From NCBI RefSeq assembly GCF_029407905.1, contig NC_073645.1, positions 46,067,501-46,131,500 of the forward strand: a DNA stretch of 64,000 bases, given 5' to 3'. Origin of the DNA: Bubalus kerabau. Lineage: Eukaryota; Chordata; Mammalia; Artiodactyla; Bovidae. Both the position numbers and the translations under genes were made by a program. The notes below the pieces were generated by a model. It worked only from the letters and a program-made list of their open reading frames with translations, was not told the origin of the DNA and made no database searches. Within the stretch, counting starts at the first letter, position 1. Each line of letters opens with the position of its first letter. Below are positions 21,131-31,974 of this stretch, piece by piece.

Positions 21131-22021
21131 GCTTCCAGGGACAGCTGAGACGGTCCACAGAGCACCGGATGCTGTCTTAACGAGCCGTCTTTGCCCCGAC
21201 AGTGCTGGGGAGCCAGTGAGTGCTCTGGGCAGAGGGAGGGCCAGAGAGTAGCTCCACTGGACATCAACATGAAGTTAACTTGACTGGAAGCCTCTACTTC
21301 AAGCACGGTGCACCCTGATTCCCACCAGGCTATTTGGGCGCTAGGAAGAGCCAGCCCCACCGTGAATCCCTGCCTTACAGCAGAGACTCCAGATCCAGAG
21401 GGGAGCCCCACAGGCAGAGGACAGCCAGGCTCTGAACGCCAGCACCTTCTGAGCAGCCCCCGTGCCTCTGTCTCTGGAGGACCCCTCTCTTTAGAGGTCA
21501 AAGGGGCCTGTTGATTAACAAGCTGCAAGGGGCCATGTACTGTTTAGGAGCTTCACATATGTGACGGCAAATAATTAAAAAAATAAAATTATGGATGCTT
21601 CCAAGCAGCCTTGCCTTGTCCAACAAAGAAAATGAATCCTTTGTTTGTATGGCTCAGAAATCAATCTTTTGGAGGAAATGCAAATGGGAGAGGCCAAGAG
21701 GAAGCAAGATTACTAACTTCCTAGGCAGGGAGGTGGCTGGAGAGGGAAGATGGGGGAGGGGAGCCAATGCCAGCCTGGGGGTCTCCCGGGAGCACCGAAA
21801 GGGGAACTTTGGCAGAGAGAACGGCTCACGTGGGAACCAGGGGAGCATGGCCGTGTCCTGTGAGATGAACTTTCTCTGGTGTGACCCAAGAAGCCTTCAC
21901 CGATGTCTCCTCCACCCTCTCGGGGCCAATCTTGGATTCTTGTGTGCTTTCCAGGAGCCAGCGTGCAGGCCCTGGGCCCTGGGCCAGTGGGGTGGGGAGA
22001 GATGCATTGGAGTTACGCGGT
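21131..22021. other. Unique non-coding sequence
   Basis: No exon recognised. The 146-codon plus-strand frame at 21595-22035 is the longest here; it has no domain, no plausible splice context, and runs into MIR sequence, so it is not called. Confidence 0.45.
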
Positions 22022-22150
22022 CATTTCTCATTTAATCCTTACAATAAGGCTGTGAAATAAGTGTCATCAATCCCACAGCTCATAGAGGGTGAGAAACTGG
22101 CTGTGCTGTTACCCAGCAGCATCTCCAGGTAATGGGAGCCGAGGCGGGCA
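22022..22150 (-). mobile_element. MIR SINE (antisense)
   Basis: TCATTTCTCATTTAATCCTTACAATAAGGCTGTGAAATAAG is the reverse-complement MIR 3' half, followed by a decayed core (CACAGCTCATAGAGGGTGAGAAACTGG). Confidence 0.75.
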
Positions 22151-23219
22151 GAGCTGTTGACCAGGTAAGTAAATGAGGCAATAAACAGACCCAGGAAGTG
22201 GCTGTGGGAAGACCAGCACAGGCCCGGCTGGACGCTGCTGGCTTCCAGCCAGACAGCAAGCAGTGGAAAGGCAGGTGAAGGCAGGCAGCCCAGACCCATA
22301 GTCCAGGGAGAAGGAAAGAGAGCTGCCCACCCCCAACCACCAAGCCTGAGCTCAGGCCCCCAGGGAAGGCACAGACCCCCTTAGACCTGCCCTCCACTCC
22401 TGACCGGTCGGCGCCCCCAGCGGACAACATAGCCAGATTGTGGAACCACAGCCAGCTCCAAGGCACAGGCTGGTAGCACTTTCCAGAGAGCCTGTCGGAG
22501 TTTCTGTTGCTTGAGCTCCAGGAGGACTGACTGGCCCCAGGAGGCGCCCTGAGGCCTCAGCAGTGGAACATCCACCCACCCCCTCGCCAACCTGGGCCCT
22601 CACACCTTGAGATGCTCCTGGAGGCTCGGGGGGCGGGGGGTCCCTCAGGGGGCCTCTCAGTCCACACCGGGAAGAGAGAGAAGGGGGAGGCAGCAAACGG
22701 GGGTGGGCGAGAGCCCTTCCGTGTCCACCCGGAGAGGGGCAGGCACGACGGGGTGACGCTGTCACTGTGAGGCTGGCCTCGCTGTCCCCAGAGAAGGGCA
22801 TCAGGACGCCTGCTGCTCAGAGGTGGAGCCACAGTCAAGCTCTGTCCAGCCCCTGCTCTGCCTGCTCCCTTGAATAAGCGACACGGGAGAGGCCCCTGAC
22901 CCTGAGTTAACTCAGCTCAGGGCTGTTCAGAGGGCTTAGTACCCAGCCAGCATTGAGCATCACAGCGCCACCCTTGTGGTCAGAAGGAGTTGGGAGCCAA
23001 CGTTCAGAGACCTGCCCCCTCGTGCTGGAGGATTTCTTTCATCTCTCCTCCCAGCAACCTGTGAGGGCAGATTTCTGCCTGATGCTCAGAGTGTTGGTAT
23101 AATCTGCTGAAGTCGCCCAGCTGGGAGTTGGCAGTGCCAAGATTCAACTCCAAAGGTACCCTCTTGCCACCACCTCCTTCCCAGTGCAGAACAGGTGCCC
23201 CTGGTGCACCGAACACAGG
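22151..23219. other. Unique GC-rich non-coding sequence
   Basis: No repeat or exon recognised. The 22352-22801 (149 codons) and 22080-22466 (128 codons) minus-strand frames come from GC-rich, stop-poor DNA and show no domain. A short GC-rich run, GGGGGGCGGGGGGT, lies near 22629-22642. Confidence 0.4.
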
Positions 23220-23345
23220 ACTGTGCTAAGTGAAGTGCAGTTCAGAAGACGCATGAGTCAGCCCATCAGGGAAGGCTTCCTGGAGGAGGCAGCATTGATG
23301 GATGCCCAATAGCTGCATGCAGGCACAGAGTAGGAATTCCAAAAA
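23220..23345 (+). repeat. Unassigned ancient mammalian repeat, copy 3 (short)
   Basis: CATCAGGGAAGGCTTCCTGGAGGAGGCAGCATTGATGGATGCC corresponds to the middle of the same ancient repeat type (AGGGAAGGCTTCCTGGAGG, then GGCATTTGAGCTG order in better copies). Confidence 0.4.
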
Positions 23346-23561
23346 AAGGAAAGGAGCTGAGAAAAGCAGCTAGCCAGACCCCAAGTATGGTAGGAACCAG
23401 AGGTGGGGCCCAGAGCCCCTGCCCAGGCCATGGGAATTTGAGAAGAAAGGAGGGGTGGGACCTGTAGGGGAGAAGAACTTGCCACTCCAAAATATCTCTC
23501 TGGCATGCAGATTATCTCTGATTGAAAGCAAGCAAGGTTCAAAAGACTCAGGAAAAACTCT

Positions 23562-23766
23562 GACCTTCCCTGATGGCTCAGAGGGTAAAGCGTCTGCCCG
23601 CAATGTGGGAGACCCGGGCTCAATCCCTGGGTCAGAAAAATCCCCGGAGAAAGAAATGGCAACCCACTCCAGTACTCTTGCCTGGAGAATCCCGTGGACG
23701 GAGGAGCTTGATAGCCTACAGTCCATGGGGTCGCAAAGAGTTGGGCACGACTGAGTGACTTCACTT
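23562..23766 (+). mobile_element. Bov-tA SINE
   Basis: Head CCTTCCCTGATGGCTCAGAG, B-box-like GGCTCAATCC, and Bov-A body with CAACCCACTCCAGTACTCTTG, ending GACTGAGTGACTTCAC. The tail runs into a TTTC microsatellite at 23766-23787. Confidence 0.95.
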
Positions 23767-23787
23767 TCTTTCTTTTCTTTCTTTCCC
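23766..23787. repeat. (TTTC)n microsatellite at SINE tail
   Basis: Short TTTCTTTCTTTTCTTTC run directly after the Bov-tA tail, probably grown from it. Confidence 0.8.
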
Positions 23788-23879
23788 CCTAATTGCTTAA
23801 AAAAATTTAGATGGAAGACTTGTTCCCAGAACAAGCCCAGAGATCAGCGTCCTCTCTGTGTCCATTGTCTCTGCAGGGC

Positions 23880-24115
23880 CAGCAAACATTTATCAAACAT
23901 TTGTTTTTCTATCTCCAGGTGAATCACCTTTCTCCCCTTTGAAGTCCCCAACCATTATCCGCAACATCTTTTATCTTTAGCTGAAGATGGAATTTAAAGA
24001 GATGGTTGCAGCCATCTTAGCGACTTACTCCGTTTTCCTGGGTCTCTTCCATGTTATTAAACTTTTTTGTGATTTTCTCCTCTTAACTCTGGCTCATGTC
24101 AATTTCATTCTTAGA
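23880..24115 (+). mobile_element. ERV LTR 3' part (family not named)
   Basis: AGATGGAATTTAAAGAGATGG, GCAGCCATCTTAGCGACTTACTC and CATGTTATTAAACTTTTTTGTG have the look of a retroviral LTR R/U5 region with ATTAAA as polyadenylation signal (24055-24060). The complement of TTTAATAACATG with flanking GGAGAAAAGTCAC is found at 31645-31700 on the opposite strand, so at least two copies exist here. No viral gene is present. Confidence 0.5.
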
Positions 24116-24964
24116 CCTGCCAGGAGAACCTAGTACAGCAGAGGACCAGCAGGAGCAGCAATGGGAGCCCCACAGAGGGCCTGGAGTGGCTGGGAAGATG
24201 CTGAAGGGCATTGACGGAGCGGGCTGGGCCCGTGCAGTGGGAAGCCGCCTCCACACACCCTTACAGCTCCTGACAGTAGCAAAGGCCCTTCTCCCAGAGT
24301 GACAGAGGGAGACTCCTCTCGAGGGTTTGTGCCAACACCACCACTCCAGCCAGGGACGCCCACAGGGCCAGCCCCCTGCCTGGCCGGCTGGCCACAACCC
24401 AGCGGTATCTGTGGACAAGGGTACTCAGAGCCAGGCAGTCACTCAGCTCCCACCAGGGTCTTCTCCTTCCCATTCTCTCCTCTTCCTAAAGTCTAGTTTT
24501 CCAAAGGGATCACCAAAGATCCAGGCCTGCCCCTGCTCCAGATGTGAGTCAGAAGAGAGACAGAGCAAGGGGTCCATCTTTCCCCTGATTGGAGAACCTC
24601 TGAAAGCCCTGTAGTCCAGCGACGCTGGCCTGGCTCCTCACCCCAGCCTTGTCCCCAAACGTTTGCTTTCCAGAGCAGAGTGTTTTGCTCATTTGCTTCC
24701 TGTGGGATTTCTGATACAGGTTAAACAGGAACGTCCAACTCAGCAGCTTGAAAACCTTGAGAGCTGGAAGAGACGTCTGGTCAACAGCCTCCATTCAGGC
24801 CCCTCTGTCCCCAGGTGTCTGTGCCATAGGACTGGTTTGCAGATGCTTAGAGGCTTTAATGAGCCACTCCCTGCAAGGGATGCTGAGGTTTGAGCCCCCT
24901 GTGCTATGACGAAGCACAGCCCCTGGGAGATGCCCGTCCACATTCAGTCTCTGAGAAGTAACAT
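24116..24964. other. Unique non-coding sequence
   Basis: No repeat or exon recognised. Frames up to 111 codons (24083-24418, minus) lack any domain. Confidence 0.45.
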
Positions 24965-25045
24965 TCACCAATTTTATAGCAGAGGAGACTGAGGCCAAGA
25001 GGGATGAAGCAGCAGCTAGAATAACACAAGGTTCAAAGACTGCTT
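24965..25045 (-). mobile_element. MIR fragment (antisense)
   Basis: CCAATTTTATAGCAGAGGAGACTGAGGCCAAGAGGGATGAAGCAGC is a degraded reversed MIR core. Confidence 0.6.
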
Positions 25046-25051
25046 GTCTGT

Positions 25052-25204
25052 GGACTTCCCCGTGGTCCAGTGGTTAAGAATCAGGAGATGCAATGCAGGA
25101 GATGTGGGTTCAATCCCTGGTCTGAGAACTAAGATCCCACAGCCCACGTGTCACAACTTAGACTTGACATAGTACTGTAAATAAATATATAAGTATTTAA
25201 AAAA
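25052..25204 (+). mobile_element. CHR-type tRNA-Glu SINE
   Basis: GGACTTCCCCGTGGTCCAGTGG, GGGTTCAATCCCTGG, GAACTAAGATCCCAC and an A/T-rich tail (TAAATAAATATATAAG). No Bov-A body, so it is a CHR element and not Bov-tA. Confidence 0.9.
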
Positions 25205-26279
25205 ATTCCCACCCCTAAGAATTAAAAAATAAAAAGTCTGCCTATCTGGGTCCTACTCTGCACCCCACCCTCAACCTCCCATCCACCCCACAGACCCTGT
25301 GCTGAGTTCCCTTTCTGGGCAGGAACAATGGCGCCTTAGCCCAGTATTTCTGGTCATGGAGGGCGTAGTCTGTGTCCCTGAGGGTCGAAAGTTCACGTTC
25401 CACTCATCCCTGAGTGACCAGTCGTGCTCACCTGGGGCCAGGCTGTGATGAGAGCCCAGATGCGGTACCCACCCCGTGGGTTGACCTGTGACAGGAACAG
25501 TGACAATCGGGGCCCAGGGACAGAATGGAGAGGAGCTCAAACCTCTTCATCAAAGTAGGAGCATCCCCCTGGACTACACATCTCCAGTGGGTGCATGAGA
25601 TCCTGTCCCAGAGCCCACGAGGAGTGTCCTTATCACTGCCCCCCAGAATAGCCATCCTGGCTATTCCATACCGCCAGGGCACTGACCACCCAGGCTGAGT
25701 CTCCCCAGTCCTCCGATGTAGGTGACTGTGGCCCCCACTGCCCAGGAAAGGGAGCAGCGGGATGAACAGAGGGTGGACACCCATGACACCCCTAACTCTT
25801 CATTTCAGAAGCACTTTCCTACGGGGCTGGGGCAAACCACACTCCCTTCACACCCAGGGAGAAATTACAGAGCTTTAACCACATTGCAGTTTTAAGTGCC
25901 ATTTCTAAAAATAGAGCTGGGTTCCTGTTTTTAGCTTTCATATTATAAGTCCCATATTACATGCTGTTTTACATGCAAGTTGGGAGGGGGCTGTGCCAGA
26001 GTCAAGAGAGACCCTGGAGTCCAAGGACCAGGAACACACACTTTGGGAAACTCAGAGGCAAGGCTGGAGTCGTCCACACACCCACAGGGTCCAACAGGGC
26101 TGACTGCTCTGTGAATGGGTCACCTGGGTTGTCCAGGTGGACATGGTTCAGGGTCACGTGGATAAAAGCCCTTCTTAATAGCACCCAGAGGAGTCCTTTC
26201 GCCAGAGCCTTGTAAAACATTATTATAACTAAGGAGCATTACTTGATTTGGTACTAACTACAACTTTTGGCACACCCAC
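25205..26279. other. Unique non-coding sequence
   Basis: No repeat or exon recognised. Frames up to 118 codons (25428-25784, minus) lack any domain. An AT-rich patch lies at 25860-25975. Confidence 0.45.
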
Positions 26280-26375
26280 GATCTCCATTTCTCAGGAGAG
26301 GCTTAGAGGATGAGGTTACTTGTCTGGAGTGCAGCAGGCCCCCAAACACCAGACCAGTGGCTCCCAAGCCCACCT
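26280..26375 (-). mobile_element. MIR fragment (antisense), weak
   Basis: CTCCATTTCTCAGGAGAGGCTTAGAGGATGAGGTTACTTGTCTGG resembles a reversed MIR core with several changes. Confidence 0.4.
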
Positions 26376-26540
26376 GGTGATCACCACCCCATTAGACTTG
26401 TGTTGACTGAAAAAAAAAAAAGGCACAAGATGAGAGCTGTGGGTTCAGTTTTATTGGGGATTTACTGAGGACTATTGCCTGGGAGACAGCCTCTCAGATA
26501 GCTCTGAGGAACTGCTCCAAAGAGGCCAATAAATATATGA

Positions 26541-26580
26541 TTTTTTTTTTAAATGTTTGAAGTCTAGTTTTTGATTTGGC
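26541..26580 (-). mobile_element. Outer ruminant L1 3' end (antisense), left part
   Basis: A T10 run (the L1 poly-A read backwards) followed by AAATGTTTGAAGTCTAGTTTTTGATTT. The element continues at 27240 with AATAGTCGATTTACAATGTTGTG, so a Bov-tA split it. Confidence 0.65.
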
Positions 26581-26698
26581 GGCTTCCCTGGTGGCTCAGT
26601 GGTGAAGAATCTGCCTGTCAATGCAGGAGACATGGGTTCAATCCCTGATCCAGAAAGATCCCCTGGAGAAGAAAATGGCAATCCACTCGGGTATTCTT
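26581..26698 (+). mobile_element. Bov-tA SINE, left half (split by L1)
   Basis: Head GGCTTCCCTGGTGGCTCAG, GGGTTCAATCC, and Bov-A start up to CCACTCGGGTATTCTT. Sequence resumes in register at 27142 (GTATTCTTGCCTGGG). GTATTCTT is duplicated at 26691-26698 and 27142-27149. Confidence 0.92.
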
Positions 26699-27141
26699 TT
26701 TTTGCTTGTTTCTTTGTTTGTTCTGCATTTATTTATTTATTTATTTTTAATCGAAGGATAATTGCTTTATAGTATTGCTTTGGTTTCTACCAAACATCAG
26801 CCTGAATCAGCCATAGGTTTGCCCATGTCCCCTCCCACTTAAACTTCCCTCCCACCTTCCTCCCCATCGCACTTCTCTAGGTTGTTATCCAGCCAGGGTT
26901 TGAGTTCCCTGAGTCACACAGCAAATTGCCATTGGCCATCTGTTTACGTTTGGTAATGCACGTTTCCATGTTAACCTCTTCACACCTCCCATCCTCTCGT
27001 TCTTCCCCCAACCCCAGCCATGTCCATAAGTCTGCTCTCAACGTCTGTGTCTCCATGCTGCTCTACAGATAGCTTCGTCAGTACCATCTTTCTAGATCCC
27101 GTGTATGTGTGTTAGTATATGATAGTCGCTTTTGTCTTTCT
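26699..27141 (-). mobile_element. Inner ruminant L1 3' end inserted in Bov-tA
   Basis: Antisense L1 3' region of 443 bases. It starts with a T-rich stretch and an ATTT microsatellite (26732-26755), then GGATAATTGCTTTATAGTATTG, CTCCCACCTTCC and TCGTCAGTACCATCTTTCTAG. It is bounded by the 8-base direct repeat GTATTCTT taken from the SINE. Confidence 0.9.
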
Positions 27142-27239
27142 GTATTCTTGCCTGGGAAATCCTCTAGATAAAGCCTGGCAGGTTGCAGTCCACAGAGTGG
27201 CAAAAGAGTCAGACACAACTTAGCGACTAAACCACAGCA
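27142..27239 (+). mobile_element. Bov-tA SINE, right half
   Basis: GTATTCTTGCCTGGGAAATCC through GTCAGACACAACTTAGCGACTAAACC completes the SINE begun at 26581. Confidence 0.92.
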
Positions 27240-27325
27240 TAATAGTCGATTTACAATGTTGTGTTAATTTCTGCTGTGTAGCTAAGTGACTCAGTGATAC
27301 ATGTATGTATTCTTTTACAGACTAT
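27240..27325 (-). mobile_element. Outer ruminant L1 3' end (antisense), right part
   Basis: AATAGTCGATTTACAATGTTGTGTTAATTTCTGCTGTG followed by GTGACTCAGTGATACATG is the expected continuation of the L1 3' region that starts at 26541. Confidence 0.8.
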
Positions 27326-27845
27326 ATGGTTTTGGTGAGGAGGGTACGTGCAGTTGAGCACACATCTTGGTAGAGGCTTGCTGCTAGACATGAGGACCAG
27401 ATGTCTCTGTTAAGGATGTTAGTGCTTTTCTAGATATGGGAGGATGCAAGAAACTGGGTTCATAAAATTTTCTCCTGAAAATATCTCACCATCTGAAGGC
27501 CTGTTCTGCCAGTTTTTCCAAGAGCACAGAATGCTTCATTCCTGCTCTCCACCCTGAAGTCCTTTCCAGGGTGTGTTGAAGGTCAGAAACTGCAGTGGCT
27601 AATGACTTAATCCCTGGAGAACCAGATGGTGAGCGACATTCTTTGGCTGGCACCGGGAACATGATGCATGCATCTCCCAAGGGCACAGAAATACATCGTG
27701 ACCATCGTATACAGACACAGCCTCACCCCCACAGCCCTGACCAAGTACCCTCCTGGCCTTAAGCTGGGGCAGACACTTCTCTGTGTCATTTCATGGATTC
27801 TTTTCTGCACTCCATACTTCTGTTTCCTGCATTCCTTGTGTCAGG
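27326..27845. other. Unique non-coding sequence
   Basis: No repeat or exon recognised. Frames of up to about 70 codons without motif. Confidence 0.4.
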
Positions 27846-28605
27846 GTGTTGCAGGAAGGGAGACCCCTTCCAGGGCCTGAGAGTGGGCTCTTGTTTAACA
27901 CTCAGAGATAAATTGTTCAAGGAGACACAAAGCAAGAGACTTTATTGGGAAGGGGCATCTGGGTGGAGAGCAGTAGGGTAAGGAGACCCAGGAGGACTGC
28001 TCTGCCACATGGTTCACAGCCTTGGGTTTTACGGTGATGGGGTTAGTTTCCAGGTTGCCCCTGGCCAATCACTCTGACTCAGAGTCCTTCCTGGAGGTGT
28101 GTATCACTCAGCCAAGATGGATTCCAGTGAAAAGGATTCTGGGAGTTTGGTAGGAACATATGAATTGGCATGTCCTCTCTCCTTTTGACCTTTCCTGAAT
28201 TCTTCCAGTGGGTGGTAGCTTGTTAGTTCCCAGTTCCTTACCAGAACCTCCTGTTGTAAGATAAGTCAAGCAAGTGGTTACTATCAGGTCTGGCCAGGGC
28301 AAGCAGTTTTGGTCAGTGTTTCTGCTAACAACTGCAGTAATTTCCTGGCATCCGTTTTGCACACGGATGTCGAAGACTTCCCAGATGATGTGGGTTATCC
28401 GCCAGGGCCCTGGTTCTCAGTGTTTCTGTAACTCAGGTTCTCCTGATCTGGTTCCTGCTTCCACTTCCTGGAACCATGTGAGGCTGAGTGGAGGGCTCTG
28501 CTTCCGGCTTATTATAAAGGATCTTTTCTGCACCTCTCCTGGGGCATCTCTGCATCTCTCCTCTAGGGTTTCATTGTCCCTCCTGACTGTCTGACAGTTT
28601 GTGAA
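27846..28605 (-). mobile_element. ERV1-like solo LTR (antisense), boundaries approximate
   Basis: Read on the minus strand, the segment ends GGTCTCCCTTCCTGCAACA and has an AATAAA polyadenylation signal (plus-strand TTTATT at 27941-27946) followed by GTCTCTTGCTTTG, as in class I endogenous retrovirus LTRs. The other edge was placed at TGTTCACAAAC near 28605 to give TGTT..AACA ends. No target duplication was found and the true edge could lie further right. No viral coding region adjoins it. Confidence 0.5.
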
Positions 28606-29999
28606 CAATGTCTTTAGGAGTCTCCCCTGCACTGACTCCAGGCCTTTGAGACATCTGTCTGGATCCCCAGACCTGACCCCCGTCCCTGGGACCCCTGCAC
28701 TTCTCTCCCTCTGGGTGGGTTCTATGTGTATGTGGGAGAAGGAACCACCTTGTCTTTCAAGAATCCCACTTTCTGCTTGGGGAACAGCCCTGAGACACTT
28801 TAACCTTCTAAGAAACCACCTCTGGACACTCGGTGAAAGACGTTTTCAGTCAACCTGATGACATTTAAGCTTGCAAATTCTTGGCATGCTGAGATACTGT
28901 TCCTGGAGGAAGAGCTCCGACAATGTCTCAATCGTCACCTCTCAGCCAGGGGAACCCTGGCGGAGACCTTTCCACGAGGCCTTGAGTTAACTCAGTAGCC
29001 TTGAAATTCTCCTTTTTCTGGGAGAAAATGCAATTAGGCAGATGTTGATTACAGATGAAATTCTGCAGTGGTCCGGCAGCCTTTCTGTCTCCCCTTTTTT
29101 AATATATAAGCAAATGAGGGCTCCTAGCCCCTGGCAGCAGAACAGGGAGAAAGAAGCCCCAGAATTTTAACGCGGTACAGGCTCTCCAAGGTTAATGCCG
29201 CGGGGGGAGGGGCGGGGGAATTGGGATTCCGCTGGTGTCCGCCAGTTGGTATCCAAATTTCAATCTGGAAACAGTTGACCTTGAGCTGCCTTTAGGAATA
29301 AGGAAGCACCAACACAGAGAAAGGACTCTGTTACCATCACACAGTCTTGCTCTTTGCCTCAGAATGGGAAGACAAGGCTGGAGATTTACGTCCCAAAACC
29401 TTGGCCCAGCACCTCACCTGCTCCCATGCAGACTCCCCCAAACCCTGCCCACCCCACCCCACCCCCTCAGGCTTCCTCCATCCTCCCCGCTCCCAGCTGG
29501 AAGGCAGGCCCAGTGATATGGTGATTAGTGTTTTCTCCCTGCCCCGTTCCTGGGGGACTTGACCTTTGAAAGGAATAGAGCACTCATTGGGCACTGACTC
29601 TGTGTTTGATGCCTTCCCTAAACCCACCCTAAACGCATCAGGGACAAAACAACTGGGGCTTGACCTGGAGAGGTCCAGCCTGCCAGGAAGCCCCGTGGAG
29701 GCAGGTGCTGAAGTCACGTCCTTCACTGCAATGCCTCTGTTCTTCCTCCACACCCTGCTGCCTGGCCAGCAGAGACTAAGACAAGAATGCAACAAAGGAA
29801 GAACTCCCTAACGGTGGAAATGCTGGCACCATGGCTCTTGTATGCGAACAGGCTTGGAGGCGGGAAGGTCGCCCTTGGGCCTCTCAGATGAGTTCAGTTG
29901 CATCCATTGGGCTGAGCCAGGCCTGGCCCCTCTGAGGGGCGTGGCCCGATGCGCCCTATAAAATAAACAACGAACTGCACAGCTTTGCAATCTGCAGAA
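28606..29999. other. Unique non-coding sequence
   Basis: No repeat or exon recognised. A short GC-rich run with CCGCGGGGGGAGGGGCGGGGG lies at about 29198-29218, followed by CpG-bearing sequence to 29245, too small for a CpG island. The 152-codon minus-strand frame at 29337-29795 has no domain. Confidence 0.4.
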
Positions 30000-30110
30000 C
30001 AGGCCCTCCCACCTCATCCTGCTGAATTCCCACAAGAATATTGAAGGGGGGATGATTATGCCCACTTTGGAGATGAGCAAACTCAAGTGCAGACACACAA
30101 AAAAACAATC
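30000..30110 (-). mobile_element. MIR SINE (antisense)
   Basis: CACAAGAATATTGAAGGGGGGATGATTATGCCCACTTTGGAGATGAGCAAACTCAAG is a reversed MIR with the TATTATCCCCATTTTACAGATGAGGAAACTGAGG order still visible. Confidence 0.65.
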
Positions 30111-30956
30111 GCTTCATCTGAAAAGCTTCATATTCCTCGCCTGCCTCAGCAAACCCCCCAAATTATTTTTTGACTAGAGTTCTCTCCAGCACCACTTCCG
30201 ACCTCATCTGATGATTTATGTTTCCAAAAGCATATTTGAATGTTTACAAGACTGACTGATTTTAACTCCCAAGGACTCAGCACCAGACATCAAAACCTGT
30301 GTTTTTATAAAATAGGAAGAGGGGGATGGAAGAGATCCACTTACATTTTAAAGGTTTGTTGTGTTTTCTTTTTTTTTTTTTCCCCTGCAGCCAAGTGGAA
30401 AAAGTTGAAGGAATCTGTTAACATATTGATTGCTTTGAGCACCATTTTAAATTAGCTTTCCGTTCCCCTCCATATGCTTTTCCATTAAATTTAAATAAAT
30501 TAAAGTTCACGTTTCTGGAAGAGATATGCTGGGGCCTCCTCAGGATTGGAGATGAGTTTATCAGCCAGGTCTGGCTGTCAGAAATCCATCAAAGACCATG
30601 CTGATGAGCACGGGTGGGGCCCCAGGGCCACGTGCTCTCTGAGAATACTTTTCGGAACACATTTATCACCATCCACCTTGGGACCAGCCCGGCGGCCGTT
30701 TCCACACACTGACCCAGATAGGGTTCTTCATCCCACTTGTCAGTTGCTGAGCCCACATGGACACAGAGCTGCTGTTTCCATCTACTCTTATCGCCAAGAC
30801 ACAGAGTGGCTCTGCTTGGGCTCCTGTTCCTCTTTCCAGGCCCCCACCCCAGGCCTGTGGCAGCCACACCTTCACCCCTATAAATGCACACAATCAGATG
30901 AATAGAGATAGTTGAGAAGTAATAATGAATATCACACCCCCCAAGACTCTTAATTG
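30111..30956. other. Unique sequence; AT-rich candidate conserved patch
   Basis: 30115-30520 lacks recognisable repeats and contains a strong acceptor-like tract (T-rich, then CCCCTGCAG ending at 30390) and an AATAAA at 30494-30499. 30546-30905 has a 119-codon open frame without domain. No gene is called. Confidence 0.35.
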
Positions 30957-31329
30957 ATGCTTTTGAATTGTGATGCTAGAGAAGACTCTGGAGAGTCCCT
31001 TGAACAGTAAGAAGATCAAACCAGTCAATCCTAAAGGGAAATGAGCCCTGAATATTCACTGCAAGGACTGATGCTGCAGCTGAAGCTCCAGTACTTTAGC
31101 CACCTGATACAAAGAGCCGACTTATTGGAAAACACCCTGATGCTGGGAAAGATTGAAGGCAGGAGGAGAAGGGAACAGTAGAAGATGAAGTGGTTAGATA
31201 CCATCATCGACTAAGTGGACATGAGTTCGAGCAAACTCTGGGAGATAGTGAAGGACAGGGAAATCTGGCATGCTGCAGTCCATGGGCTTGTGAAGAGTTG
31301 GATACTCCTGAGGGACTGAACAACAACAA
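30957..31329 (+). mobile_element. BovB LINE 3' end, 5'-truncated
   Basis: Sense BovB beginning at TTTTGAATTGTGATGCTAGAG and ending at ACTGAACAACAACAAAG. Many substitutions (CCATCATCGACTAAGTGGAC, for example) and frame breaks show an old copy. Confidence 0.93.
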
Positions 31330-31423
31330 AGACTTTGTTGGGTATCGAAAACCCTACTTCGATAAGCTTTGTGTGGGAAGGAAAAATGATTCCCCCTCTA
31401 CCTTTCTAGGTCCTGGGCTGAGG

Positions 31424-31630
31424 GTGTGTGCTAAGTCATGTTTGACTCTTTGTGACCCCATGGACTGTAGCCTGCCAGGCTCCTCTGTCCATGGAATTTT
31501 CCAGGCAATAATACTGGAGTGGGTAGCCATTTCCTACTCCAGGGGATCTTCCCAACCAAGGAATCAAACCTGAGTTTCTGTGTCTCCTGCACTGACGGGC
31601 AGTTTCTTTACCGCTGCACCACCTGGGATG
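31424..31630 (-). mobile_element. Bov-tA SINE (antisense)
   Basis: Reversed Bov-A body (TTTGTGACCCCATGGACTGTAG, CTGGAGTGGGTAGCCATTTCC, GGGGATCTTCCCAACC) then reversed tRNA-like head (GGCAGTTTCTTTACCGC, CACCTGGGA). Nearly full length. Confidence 0.94.
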
Positions 31631-31639
31631 TGACTCCCC

Positions 31640-31974
31640 TGTAATAAGAAAGGCAGATTAACAGGAGAAAAGTCACCAGAAGTTTAATAACATGTATGCC
31701 TCCTAATAACATTTCCTCCTCCCAGGAATACTGAGTTAAACCCCTGAAATGACCCAGGCCATCCACACCAGCTAAAGACACAAGAAGACACCAGGAGTGG
31801 GGAGCAAACTGTGGGAGATGTTACCAGGCAAAGCACAGTAACCAAGGCTGTGGTTATCATGAGGATTTCAGTCCATGCCTTCTCCATTGATAAATTTCTC
31901 GATTTGATTGTTCCTCCTCTTTCTGATGCAAAGAGGAAGGCACCCTTACAAATGGATATTTCTATGATAAATCT
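31640..31974 (-). mobile_element. ERV LTR-like segment (antisense), left part
   Basis: TTAACAGGAGAAAAGTCACCAGAAGTTTAATAACATG is the reverse-complement pattern of the LTR end at 24040-24085, so the two are copies of one LTR family in opposite orientation. It continues beyond a Bov-tA insertion. The family name is not certain. Confidence 0.45.

Noticed and set aside
22352..22801. 149-codon minus-strand frame in GC-rich DNA
   Set aside because: GC-rich sequence has few stops; overlapping frames on the same strand are equally long and none shows a domain.
23258..23764. 168-codon minus-strand frame
   Set aside because: Its first third is antisense Bov-tA (the residues MKSLSRAQLFATPWTV and similar recur in SINE-derived frames); the rest is unique DNA without domain.
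28505..28520. TTATTATAAAGG as TATA box for the ERV1-like LTR
   Set aside because: It lies about 560 bases from the AATAAA signal, too far for a TATA box of that LTR.
29195..29245. Possible CpG island or promoter
   Set aside because: The GC-rich CpG-bearing part is only about 50 bases long and the flanks are CpG-poor.
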